Below are positions 57,427 through 64,000 of a stretch of 64,000 nt of DNA, one piece after another. How positions within the stretch are numbered: position 1 is the first letter of the stretch; each line of letters opens with the position of its first letter. Source of the DNA: DATARR01 sp034666985 (GTDB lineage Bacteria; Acidobacteriota; Thermoanaerobaculia; Multivoradales; UBA5704); NCBI GenBank assembly GCA_034666985.1, contig JAXDKS010000043.1:186001-250000 (forward strand), in the 5' to 3' direction. The translations under genes and the position numbers were made by a program. The notes beneath the pieces were generated by a model that made no database searches, was not told the DNA's origin, and saw only the letters and a program-made list of their open reading frames with translations.

Positions 57427-59140
57427 AACCAATCTTCGCCAGCAGCGCAGGAAGGTGTCGCACAGCCTGACGGTCGAGCTCGCGGGCGGTTTCGCCGATC
57501 TCGTCCCAGGAGGCGAGATAGGGGCTCGTCCGGGTGGTGACGCGCTCGATCAGGAAACGCTGGTGCTCCATGCGGGCGAGGGATTCGACCTCGTCCGGCG
57601 TGAACTGGAAGAGCGGCTGGTCCCAGTCCGTGCGGGGTGCGATGAAGCAGTGGACCTGGCGGAGCTTGGAGCCGATGTGCTCCGCCTGGCTTCGATTGGA
57701 TTCCTTCAGGTTTTCGGCGAGATGCTTCCAGGGGACCAGCGCGCGGTTCGTCTCCCGGGTCTCGCCTTTCTGGGTCTGATCGCGGACGTATTCCTCGTGG
57801 ATGGCCCGGGCCAGGATCTCGGTGGTCGTGCCCAGCAGGAGCCCCGGCTGGAGCACGCGGTCCAGCAGACCGAAAGCGTGGAGCTCGATGGGCGCGCCGC
57901 TGGCCTGCTCGCGGCTGCGGAGGCTGTCCACCAGCCGGCTCTCCTGCTCGATCGCCAGGTAGATCGGCAGCCGGCGGCCGTCCAGCACTCCCAGGAGCGT
58001 GAGCGCCGCGTCGAGCGCCGCGGATTCGTCGCCGAGGAGGATGTAGGCCTTGGTGAAGACGAGGCCGCCCTCCTGATCGAAAAGGAAGGCGCCTTCTTCG
58101 AATCCCGCCGAGGCGGGATCGAGGGAGAGGCCTTCGACCTCGCAGTGACGGGCGAGGGATGGATAGTGGGCCTTGAGGGCCCGGAGCCGCTCTTCGGCGT
58201 CCCGATCGATCAGGGTGATCCCGAAGCTTCCGCCCGGCTGGCCGGCTTCGATCCAGGCGTAGACCGCCTGCACCACGAAGCTCTGGCTGAGCGGTCCGGA
58301 ACCGACCACCAGCAGCCGCGGCGCCCCGCCACCCGCCGCCTCGAACGGAGCGGATTCGTCGAGGAGGATGCGCGCGCCGCGGTCGAAGGGATTGAAGAAG
58401 TGCATCCGATAGGGATCGGCGTCGGCGCTCTCCAGCTCCTGTTCGGTGAGCAGAGTGCAGAGGCGGCGGTCTACGATGTAGACGAGGCAGTCGAGGGGCC
58501 GTCCCGGACGGCGGCCGGCCAGCTCCTGGGCGGCGAAGGCCACTTGGGCGTTGGTGCGATCGTCGCCGGTGAGGCACACCAGGACGCTCGCCCGCTCCAC
58601 CCGGGCACGATGGAGTTGGGCGAGCTCGGCCGCGTCGCCCACCACGACGGGCACGCCCCGGCCCGGAAGGGCCTCGAGGAAGGGATTGCTCTCGTCCCGT
58701 TCGATGATCACCACCCGCCGCCGCTCGCGCAGGAACTGCTTCGCGAGGAGCCGGCCCTTCCTGCCATAGCCGGCGATCACCACGTGCCCATGGTACAGAC
58801 GCGCCCGCGCCAGCAGCCAGCGCTCATAGAAGAGGATGATGAGGGCCTGCAGGGTGGTGAGGAGCAGCAGCAGCGGCGCCGCGAAGCGGGCGATCTGCAG
58901 CGGCCAGCTCTTGTCGTGGTCGACGTCGAGGGCCACGTCCAGGGAGAAGAGCCGCAGCGTCTCGTAGGCGATGTCCGAGATCTCCGGGCGCCGATCCTGC
59001 GGCGTCTGCTTGAGGCCGAGCGCCACGTGATAGCTCCACAGCCCCCAGAAGCCCAGGACGATCACCACCACCCACAGCAAGCCGATCACCCACCAGCGGT
59101 GCCCCCGCCACCAGTCGCCCAGCCGGTCGGTCCATGCCAT
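57383..59140 (-). CDS. TrkA-N and RyR-domain membrane protein (channel-like, no potassium filter)
   Basis: A 585-aa protein. Two N-terminal membrane segments (WWVIGLLWVVVIVLGFWGLW and APLLLLLTTLQALIILFY) precede a TrkA-N/RCK Rossmann domain (HVVIAGYGRKGRLLAKQFL and VVIIERDESNPF, about 115-150), a second nucleotide-binding-like region (LLVVGSGPLSQSFVVQAV) and a C-terminal RyR domain (ALVPWKHLAENLKESNRSQ ... ARMEHQRFLIER, about 475-555). No TVGYG-type selectivity filter is seen, so it is channel-like in layout only. RyR domains in bacteria are thought to bind nucleotide-like ligands in conflict or signalling systems. Part of it is duplicated at 56502-56760. Confidence 0.85.
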   Translation of the reverse strand: MAWTDRLGDWWRGHRWWVIGLLWVVVIVLGFWGLWSYHVALGLKQTPQDRRPEISDIAYETLRLFSLDVALDVDHDKSWPLQIARFAAPLLLLLTTLQALIILFYERWLLARARLYHGHVVIAGYGRKGRLLAKQFLRERRRVVIIERDESNPFLEALPGRGVPVVVGDAAELAQLHRARVERASVLVCLTGDDRTNAQVAFAAQELAGRRPGRPLDCLVYIVDRRLCTLLTEQELESADADPYRMHFFNPFDRGARILLDESAPFEAAGGGAPRLLVVGSGPLSQSFVVQAVYAWIEAGQPGGSFGITLIDRDAEERLRALKAHYPSLARHCEVEGLSLDPASAGFEEGAFLFDQEGGLVFTKAYILLGDESAALDAALTLLGVLDGRRLPIYLAIEQESRLVDSLRSREQASGAPIELHAFGLLDRVLQPGLLLGTTTEILARAIHEEYVRDQTQKGETRETNRALVPWKHLAENLKESNRSQAEHIGSKLRQVHCFIAPRTDWDQPLFQFTPDEVESLARMEHQRFLIERVTTRTSPYLASWDEIGETARELDRQAVRHLPALLAKIGFRIQRQGGREVEGK

Positions 59141-59193
59141 GGACCCGATTCTACGAAGAAATCGCTGCTAAGATAGGTCCAGGAGGACTGGAT

Positions 59194-60642
59194 ATGGCAA
59201 CTCCCGCGCTTCGACTGGGCGGCGGCATCGCGATCCTGAGCGCTTTCCTGACTCTGTCTCCCCTGGCGGCGGATGAGCAGACCGGGACTTTCTTCGATCC
59301 CGGAGAGGTGGTGGGCTTCAAGCCGGTGGACGCGATCGCGCCGGAACAGGTCCGGCAGATCCGGGCGGCCATCGCGGTCTATGAGAAAAGGAAGGCGGCC
59401 AGCGGGGCGATCCGCAAGGATGAGGGTCCGTTCCTCTATCCCTTCTTCCCCCAGGCCGGCATTCTCGGCAAGGACCTCTTCATCTCCAATTTCACCGATC
59501 AGAACCCGAGCCGTGGCGACAGCGCCATCCTGGACTGGGACTGCTCCGACTACACCTACGACGGTCACCAGGGCCACGACTCGCTGATCCGGAGCTTCCG
59601 CGAGCAGGCGATCGGCGTGCCGGTCTTCGCCGTGCTTGACGGCGTGGTGGTGGACACCCACGACGGGGAGCCGGACATGAATACGGTGTGGGACGAGCGC
59701 AACATGGCCAACTACGTGGTCATCGATCACGGGAGCGGCTATGTCGCGTGGTACTTCCATTTCAAGCAGGGCAGCGTGGCGGTATCCCCGGGGGATACCG
59801 TGACCGCCGGCACGCAGATCGGCCTGACGGGCAGCAGCGGCTTCAGCAACTGGCCGCACCTCCACTTCCAGACGGAGAAGGACGGTCACTGGATCGAGCC
59901 CTCGGCCGGGCCGTGCCGGACGGGCGAGAGCCTCTGGGCCTCCCAACCTCCGGTCGGCAGGGACTTCTACGTCGCCGACTTCTACCTCGCCCATGGTGCG
60001 ATCTCGATCCCCGATCGCGAGTCCCGGGTCCTCGACGAGACCGAGCGCAAGGCGACCTTCGTCACAGGGCTCCAGCCGGTGGGCGTACGCATCGACGTGC
60101 GAAACCTCCCCCCGAACGCCTCCTACCATCTGCGGGTGTTGAATCCCCGTGGCAAGCTGGTCTACGACATCTCGAGCTCGTTCTCCAATAACGAGCTGTT
60201 CCTCCTGGCCTTCCTGACCCCCAGGCTCATCCTCAACCTGGATATCCCAGGCACTTGGCGATTCCAGGTCGCGATCAACGACAGCCTGGCCGTCGACGCA
60301 CCGTTCAAGGTGGTCACGACCGCCAGTCAGATCGCGAACCGGCCTCCCAACAAGATCACGACGCGCCTCTCCCCATCGCACCCGGTCGAAGGACAGGTCC
60401 TCACCTGCACGGTCCAGACCTCGCTCGTGACGGAGGACCCGGATTACGATATCGTCAGCTATCATTATGAATGGAAGGTCAACGGCCGCGTGGTGCGGAC
60501 CGTGACCAGCGCGGCCTTGACCGACCTTCTTGCTGCCGGCAAGGCGCATCCGAAAGATCGGGTGAGCTGTCGCGTCACCCCGTCCGACGGCAAGAAGGCG
60601 GGGCCGGCGTCAGTGGTGAGCGGGATCGTGGCAGAGCCGTAG
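59194..60642 (+). CDS. secreted M23 peptidase with C-terminal Ig-like region
   Basis: A 482-aa exported protein from ATG 59194, with CAGGAGG eight bases upstream; the frame is open farther upstream. The signal peptide is GIAILSAFLTLSPLAADE. The M23 domain has YDGHQGHDSLIRSF, the central VVIDHGSGYVAWYFHF and the NWPHLHFQTEKDG zinc motif. C-terminal regions of about 100 residues each look like beta-sandwich modules (VRIDVRNLPPNASYHLRVL, YHYEWKVNGRVVRTV). It probably cleaves peptidoglycan or a similar substrate outside the cell. Confidence 0.88.
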   Translation: MATPALRLGGGIAILSAFLTLSPLAADEQTGTFFDPGEVVGFKPVDAIAPEQVRQIRAAIAVYEKRKAASGAIRKDEGPFLYPFFPQAGILGKDLFISNFTDQNPSRGDSAILDWDCSDYTYDGHQGHDSLIRSFREQAIGVPVFAVLDGVVVDTHDGEPDMNTVWDERNMANYVVIDHGSGYVAWYFHFKQGSVAVSPGDTVTAGTQIGLTGSSGFSNWPHLHFQTEKDGHWIEPSAGPCRTGESLWASQPPVGRDFYVADFYLAHGAISIPDRESRVLDETERKATFVTGLQPVGVRIDVRNLPPNASYHLRVLNPRGKLVYDISSSFSNNELFLLAFLTPRLILNLDIPGTWRFQVAINDSLAVDAPFKVVTTASQIANRPPNKITTRLSPSHPVEGQVLTCTVQTSLVTEDPDYDIVSYHYEWKVNGRVVRTVTSAALTDLLAAGKAHPKDRVSCRVTPSDGKKAGPASVVSGIVAEP

Positions 60643-60671
60643 CCTCAAACCGCCTGCTGTATGCTCCGCCG

Positions 60672-61133
60672 GTGAAGCAGATCATCCTGTACGGGCTGGC
60701 GGGCGGCGTGCTCATCGCACTGCTCAAGGTGCTCGAGTACGAGCACTTCGTCCGCGCCTATCCCTCCGAGATCTATGGCGGCCTGATGGCGGCGATCTTC
60801 TCCGCCGTGGGGATCTACTTCGGGCTGCGGTGGGCCCGGTCCAAAGAGGTCAAAGAAGTGGTGGTGGTCCAGGAGGTGCGGGTCCCGCGCGCCCCGGATG
60901 ACGGGCCCTTCGTGCTCGCCTCCGGGAAGCTCGCGGAGCTCGGCATCACTCCGCGGGAGCATGAGATCCTCGGGCTCATCGCGGAGGGGCTGAGCAACCG
61001 GGAGATCGGCGAGCGGCTCTTCGTCTCCGAGAACACCGTCAAGACCCACTCCTCCCGCCTGTTCGGCAAGCTGGGAGTCAACCGCCGGGTCCAGGCTGTC
61101 CTCAAGGGGAGGGAGCTCGGCCTGATCCCCTGA
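60672..61133 (+). CDS. membrane-anchored LuxR-type transcription regulator
   Basis: A 153-aa protein from GTG 60672. Two transmembrane helices at the N terminus (IILYGLAGGVLIALLKVLE and YGGLMAAIFSAVGIYFGL) are followed by a LuxR/GerE helix-turn-helix (LTPREHEIL-like ITPREHEILGLIAEGLSNRE, then VSENTVKTHSSRLFGKLGV). It probably senses a membrane signal. The DUF4199 gene follows after 126 bases on the same strand; such pairs are frequent in Bacteroidota and Acidobacteriota and the LuxR protein may regulate it. Confidence 0.9.
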   Translation: MKQIILYGLAGGVLIALLKVLEYEHFVRAYPSEIYGGLMAAIFSAVGIYFGLRWARSKEVKEVVVVQEVRVPRAPDDGPFVLASGKLAELGITPREHEILGLIAEGLSNREIGERLFVSENTVKTHSSRLFGKLGVNRRVQAVLKGRELGLIP

Positions 61134-61259
61134 GCGGGGATCCCCGCGGGGGGTCAACGAAAGTATGATTCCGGGCTCCGGCCCGAAAATCACCCGAACG
61201 TAGGACGACGGGCGCGGCGCCGTGGCGCCAGACTGCGGGCAACCAAGGAGGAAACGGCA

Positions 61260-61811
61260 ATGAAGAAAATCGTGCTTCGCTACGGCCTCGCGTCGGGTGC
61301 CATCCTGGTAGCTCTGTCGGCGGTAATGCTGCCTCTGTGCATGCGGGGGACCCTCGACTTCGGCTACAGCCAGGTGCTCGGCTATAGCGCCATGGTCCTC
61401 TCGTTCCTGCTGGTCTTCTTCGGCGTCCAGTCGTACCGCGACAACGTCGCCGGCGGCACGATCAGCTTCAGCAAGGCCTTCAGGGTCGGCCTGCTCATCA
61501 CCCTGGTGACCTGCGCGATGTACGTCATCGCCTGGGAGATCACCTACTTCAACTTCTTCCCCGACTTCATGGATCAATACAGCGCCCACGTCCTCGCGAA
61601 GATGCGCACGGCCGGCGAGAGCGAGGCGGCCATCCGGAAGACGGCGGCGGAGATGGCCGGCATGGCGAAGCTCTACACCAACCCGCTCTTCAACATCGGA
61701 GTCACCTTCATGGAGGTGTTCCCGGTCGGGCTGATCATGACGCTGGTCTCCGCCGCGATCCTGCGCCGCAAGCCCCGGCAGGACGCGCCGGCGGAGGTGG
61801 TGACGGCCTGA
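61260..61811 (+). CDS. DUF4199 membrane protein
   Basis: A 183-aa membrane protein with four predicted helices (ILVALSAVMLPLCMRG, YSAMVLSFLLVFFGVQSYR, VGLLITLVTCAMYVIAWEIT, VGLIMTLVSAAILRRK) and the DUF4199 hallmark FGVQSYRDNVAGGTISFSKA. The segment IRKTAAEMAGMAKLYTNPL is a conserved soluble loop. AAGGAGGAAACGGC precedes ATG 61260. Function is unknown; pairing with a LuxR regulator suggests a membrane-stress or nutrient-sensing role. Confidence 0.88.
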   Translation: MKKIVLRYGLASGAILVALSAVMLPLCMRGTLDFGYSQVLGYSAMVLSFLLVFFGVQSYRDNVAGGTISFSKAFRVGLLITLVTCAMYVIAWEITYFNFFPDFMDQYSAHVLAKMRTAGESEAAIRKTAAEMAGMAKLYTNPLFNIGVTFMEVFPVGLIMTLVSAAILRRKPRQDAPAEVVTA

Positions 61812-61825
61812 CGCTCTGCGGGCCT

Positions 61826-61927
61826 ACGACCTCACCCCAACCCCCCTCTCCTGAAGGAGAGGGGCTTAAGATTGCCTTGTCTTTCTCTCCCTCTCCTTCA
61901 GGAGAGGGAGCCGGAGGGTGAGGTCGT
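61826..61927. repeat. BIME-like double hairpin between convergent genes
   Basis: Two hairpins (CCCCTCTCCT/AGGAGAGGGG at 61843-61864 and CTCCCTCTCC/GGAGAGGGAG at 61887-61910) are enclosed by outer inverted arms ACGACCTCACCC (61826-61837) and GGGTGAGGTCGT (61916-61927). The 102-bp unit lies between the ends of the DUF4199 gene and the convergent secreted protein gene, where it can serve as a two-way terminator. Confidence 0.75.
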
Positions 61928-61950
61928 GCCGGCAGGGCGGGTGACGCCGT

Positions 61951-63516
61951 CTAGGCGCGCCAGCAGACGCAGTTCACGTAGTCGTACTCCGCGCAGTAAG
62001 GGTCCGGCCGGCACTGCTCCTGGATCGTGCAACCGCAGCTCCAGGGATCCCAACTGCCGCCGCTGTTGTAGCAGGCCTGCTCGTCGTCGGGATTGCAGGT
62101 CGGCGGCGGGGGCGGCGGAGACGAGAGCCAGCCATATCCCGGATAGCACTGCTTCGTGCCGCCGTCGAGCGTGCAGACGAAATTCTGAGTACCGTCGCAG
62201 GGCACGTCCGCGCACGAATGGGCCGGGCGGCCGAGCAGGTAGCCCCAGGAGGTCTTCGCTTCACAGGTGTTGCAGCCGCCGCACCACACGCGCTCGCAGC
62301 CCGTGGGAGCCCACTCGTAATCGGGACCTGCAAAGGAGCCGGGAAGCGTGGGGTGCTGGCGGGCATAGATCATCCGGCCCGGCCCGCTGGAGAAACTGGC
62401 CCGGTCTCCGGCCGACTTGCACGTGTCGCAGCCACCCGTGTCGTAGCTGCACTCGGTGCTCGACGGATGGTTCCAGTCATAGTCCTGATCCATCTCCATG
62501 ATGTTGTAGTCCACGATGCCGTTGACGCCAGTGCTGTAGACGGGCGTGTAGTAACCGTTGCCGGAGCCCCAGAACTGGATCTGGCCTCGCGGGTGGCCGT
62601 AGGACGTCTCGTCGCTCATGTCAAAGGGGGAGTGGGGACCAAAGGCATCGCCGCTCGGCTTCCAGTAGTTGTTGCCGTTCTGGTCCCTGGTCATGAAGTA
62701 GCCGTAGTTGGCGTAGATCATGGAGGTGTGGAGATAGTCGTCCATGGATACGAAGATCCGGTTGTCATCGCCCCCGCAGTGATTGCCGTCGAGCTCGTCG
62801 CCGAGAATGGCGTAGCAGGAATTCACATGATCGAGGGGAGTGGTGTAATCCGACAGGAGCGAAACCTGAAGACGGTGAGTGAGAGTGAGGAACGACCCCT
62901 TCGTCGAGCAGCTCATGGCTGCCCATGCCTGACAGAGGTTGCCGGACTGGCCATTGCGTGCAGCCCAGTCCGCGAAGAGCCGGTTGCGGTTGCCGTCCAG
63001 CGAGCGGGAGTAGGGAGTGCCGCTAAACCTGCCGCGATACCTCTCGTCGGTGATGAAAGATCGGATCACCGTGTTGTAGTCGCCGTTGCTGTTCAGGGTG
63101 GTCAACCAGGTATCCCAGGCAGGCCGCTGCATCCTCCAGTACCGTCGATAGAGGGCGCTGACGAAGGCGTCGTTGTAGTCGGGCGTGTTGTAGAGGCTGC
63201 CATCCAGCCGGCGCCGGCCGTACGGATCCTGGCTCTGCTCGAGGTTGATGAATTCGGTCGAAAACATGAAGCCCCCCGCGACCACCACCCGCTTTTCGGC
63301 GACGCAGGACGGCTCACCATTGCACTGCGTGATCACGGCGGTCCATGCCGCCTCGCCGCTGGGCTCCGCGTTGCGCTGGAGGACGTCGAGGTATTGCTGT
63401 CTCACGAAGAAGCCCGCGTCGTCGATCTGATTGGCCGCCAGGGCTGGGGCCGCGCTGAGGGGTATGACTGAGAGGAGGAGGGCATGCAGAGCATGCCTGA
63501 AGAGCTTCGAGATCAT
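61951..63516 (-). CDS. secreted DUF4214-type protein with Cys-rich C terminus
   Basis: A 521-aa exported protein from ATG 63516, with AGGAGAAAG upstream. The signal peptide is LLLSVIPLSAAPALAANQ. Residues about 30-170 match DUF4214 (FVRQQYLDVLQRNAEPSGEA, GGFMFSTEFINLE, LYRRYWRMQRPAWDTWLTTL). The remainder is Cys-rich and ends with a Pro-run (SSPPPPPPTCNPDDEQAC) and a compact Cys module (CGCTIQEQCRPDPYC). A partial paralogue starts upstream at 63754. Roles in surface attachment or structure are possible; the sequence gives no enzyme motif. Confidence 0.85.
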   Translation of the reverse strand: MISKLFRHALHALLLSVIPLSAAPALAANQIDDAGFFVRQQYLDVLQRNAEPSGEAAWTAVITQCNGEPSCVAEKRVVVAGGFMFSTEFINLEQSQDPYGRRRLDGSLYNTPDYNDAFVSALYRRYWRMQRPAWDTWLTTLNSNGDYNTVIRSFITDERYRGRFSGTPYSRSLDGNRNRLFADWAARNGQSGNLCQAWAAMSCSTKGSFLTLTHRLQVSLLSDYTTPLDHVNSCYAILGDELDGNHCGGDDNRIFVSMDDYLHTSMIYANYGYFMTRDQNGNNYWKPSGDAFGPHSPFDMSDETSYGHPRGQIQFWGSGNGYYTPVYSTGVNGIVDYNIMEMDQDYDWNHPSSTECSYDTGGCDTCKSAGDRASFSSGPGRMIYARQHPTLPGSFAGPDYEWAPTGCERVWCGGCNTCEAKTSWGYLLGRPAHSCADVPCDGTQNFVCTLDGGTKQCYPGYGWLSSPPPPPPTCNPDDEQACYNSGGSWDPWSCGCTIQEQCRPDPYCAEYDYVNCVCWRA

Positions 63517-63753
63517 CGTGCTTTCTCCTGATTTGCGGCCGAATCCCCGCAGGACTCCCGTCGAAGGACACGGTCCTTCCACACGGAATCCTCACGTTCC
63601 CGTTGGGAAATTCGAGACCTTGGGTTGTCTGGATTGCTCGCCTTGGGGGCCGAACGGCGAGTAGAACCGTCCTAATCCTACAGATATTTCAAGCTTCTAC
63701 AGATTCGTGGAATTGCCCTGCCGGACCGTGCCGGCAGGGCGGGTGGCATCGTC

Positions 63754-64000
63754 TAGTTGCGCAGGCAGGTGCAGCTCGAGTAGTCGTACTCCGAGCAGTA
63801 GCCGTCCGGCTGGCACTGGTTGTAGTACGAGCAGCCGCAGGTCGAAGGGTCCCAACTGCCGCCGTTGTTGTAGCAGGACTGCTCGTCGTCGGGATTGCAG
63901 ACCGGCGGCGGGGGCGGCGGTGACGAGAGCCAGCCATATCCCGGATAGCACTGCTTCTTGCTGCCGTCGAGCGTACAGACGTAATCCTGGGTGCCGTCGC
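63754..64000 (-). CDS. C-terminal part of a paralogous secreted Cys-rich protein (5' end outside window)
   Basis: The minus frame reads DGTQDYVCTLDGSKKQCYPG then WLSSPPPPPPVCNPDDEQSC and CGCSYYNQCQPDGYC before the stop at 63754. This is the same Pro-run plus Cys-module end as the neighbouring 61951-63516 gene, with about 75% identity by eye. The two are a tandem duplication; the N-terminal part lies outside the window. Confidence 0.85.

Noticed and set aside
57383..59140. Potassium channel
   Set aside because: No selectivity-filter signature is present between the two membrane segments.
61134..61259. Riboswitch upstream of the DUF4199 gene
   Set aside because: The leader is GC-rich with some pairing but no known aptamer motif was recognised.

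Overview
This is a GC-rich chromosomal window from what looks like a free-living, non-actinobacterial environmental bacterium. The pairing of DUF1501 and DUF1800 secreted proteins, a giant zinc-ribbon/cyclase/AAA/TPR protein, a bactofilin, many Cys-rich secreted proteins and split Lan-type RiPP genes is most reminiscent of Acidobacteriota (Thermoanaerobaculia-like). That placement is inference; no rRNA or other marker gene is present. No tRNA, rRNA, CRISPR array or prophage was seen.

Layout. (1) 1-14117, a RiPP/signalling region. It opens with the end of an ABC exporter and a cyclic-nucleotide-binding protein on the + strand. A minus-strand operon follows in transcription order: a LanM-like zinc cyclase standing alone, a SpaB_C-type elimination protein, a split LanB glutamylation dehydratase, a 61-aa precursor peptide with a GG leader and a Cys/Ser/Thr-rich core, a perfect 13-bp hairpin, an orphan helical protein and a second SpaB_C protein. 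Divergent from it is a class III nucleotide cyclase/AAA/TPR protein. Next comes a second RiPP precursor, of Nif11 type with a polyproline core, followed by an orphan 342-aa protein, and then a histidine kinase. (2) 14178-21412, mixed housekeeping: SRPBCC protein, AbiEii-like toxin/antitoxin pair, DUF72, M23 peptidase, DUF523/DUF1722, two small secreted proteins and a NUDIX hydrolase. (3) 21369-25356, a four-gene overlapping minus operon for sugar/glycoconjugate metabolism. (4) 25573-30974, methyltransferase-like protein, bactofilin, OsmC, CusF-like copper protein, glucose-6-phosphate isomerase and glucokinase, with REP-like repeats between them. (5) 30975-37109, an accessory stretch: inverted and tandem repeats, small secreted and membrane proteins, a truncated XRE regulator, a double-TIR protein and a truncated antitoxin. 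(6) 37110-46374, DUF1501/DUF1800 pair, MazF-type toxin/antitoxin, BioD, SDR, DinB, and a gene behind a textbook sigma-54 promoter. (7) 46661-55507, secreted beta-propeller protein, DnaE2-like polymerase with a degenerate PHP domain, a RAYT transposase amid its cognate palindromic repeats, a serine hydrolase and a flavoprotein. (8) 55508-57426, a rearranged stretch with a palindrome array, gene fragments (one partly inverted) and a DUF433/PIN-like toxin/antitoxin pair. (9) 57383-64000, TrkA-N/RyR protein, M23 peptidase, LuxR/DUF4199 pair and tandem Cys-rich secreted paralogues.

The best candidates for something undescribed are the hybrid RiPP operon at 847-8043 (LanB-type dehydration with a LanM-type three-Cys cyclase), the polyproline Nif11 peptide with its orphan partner at 11532-12818, the palindrome array at 55741-55903, and the double-TIR protein at 34821-35807.
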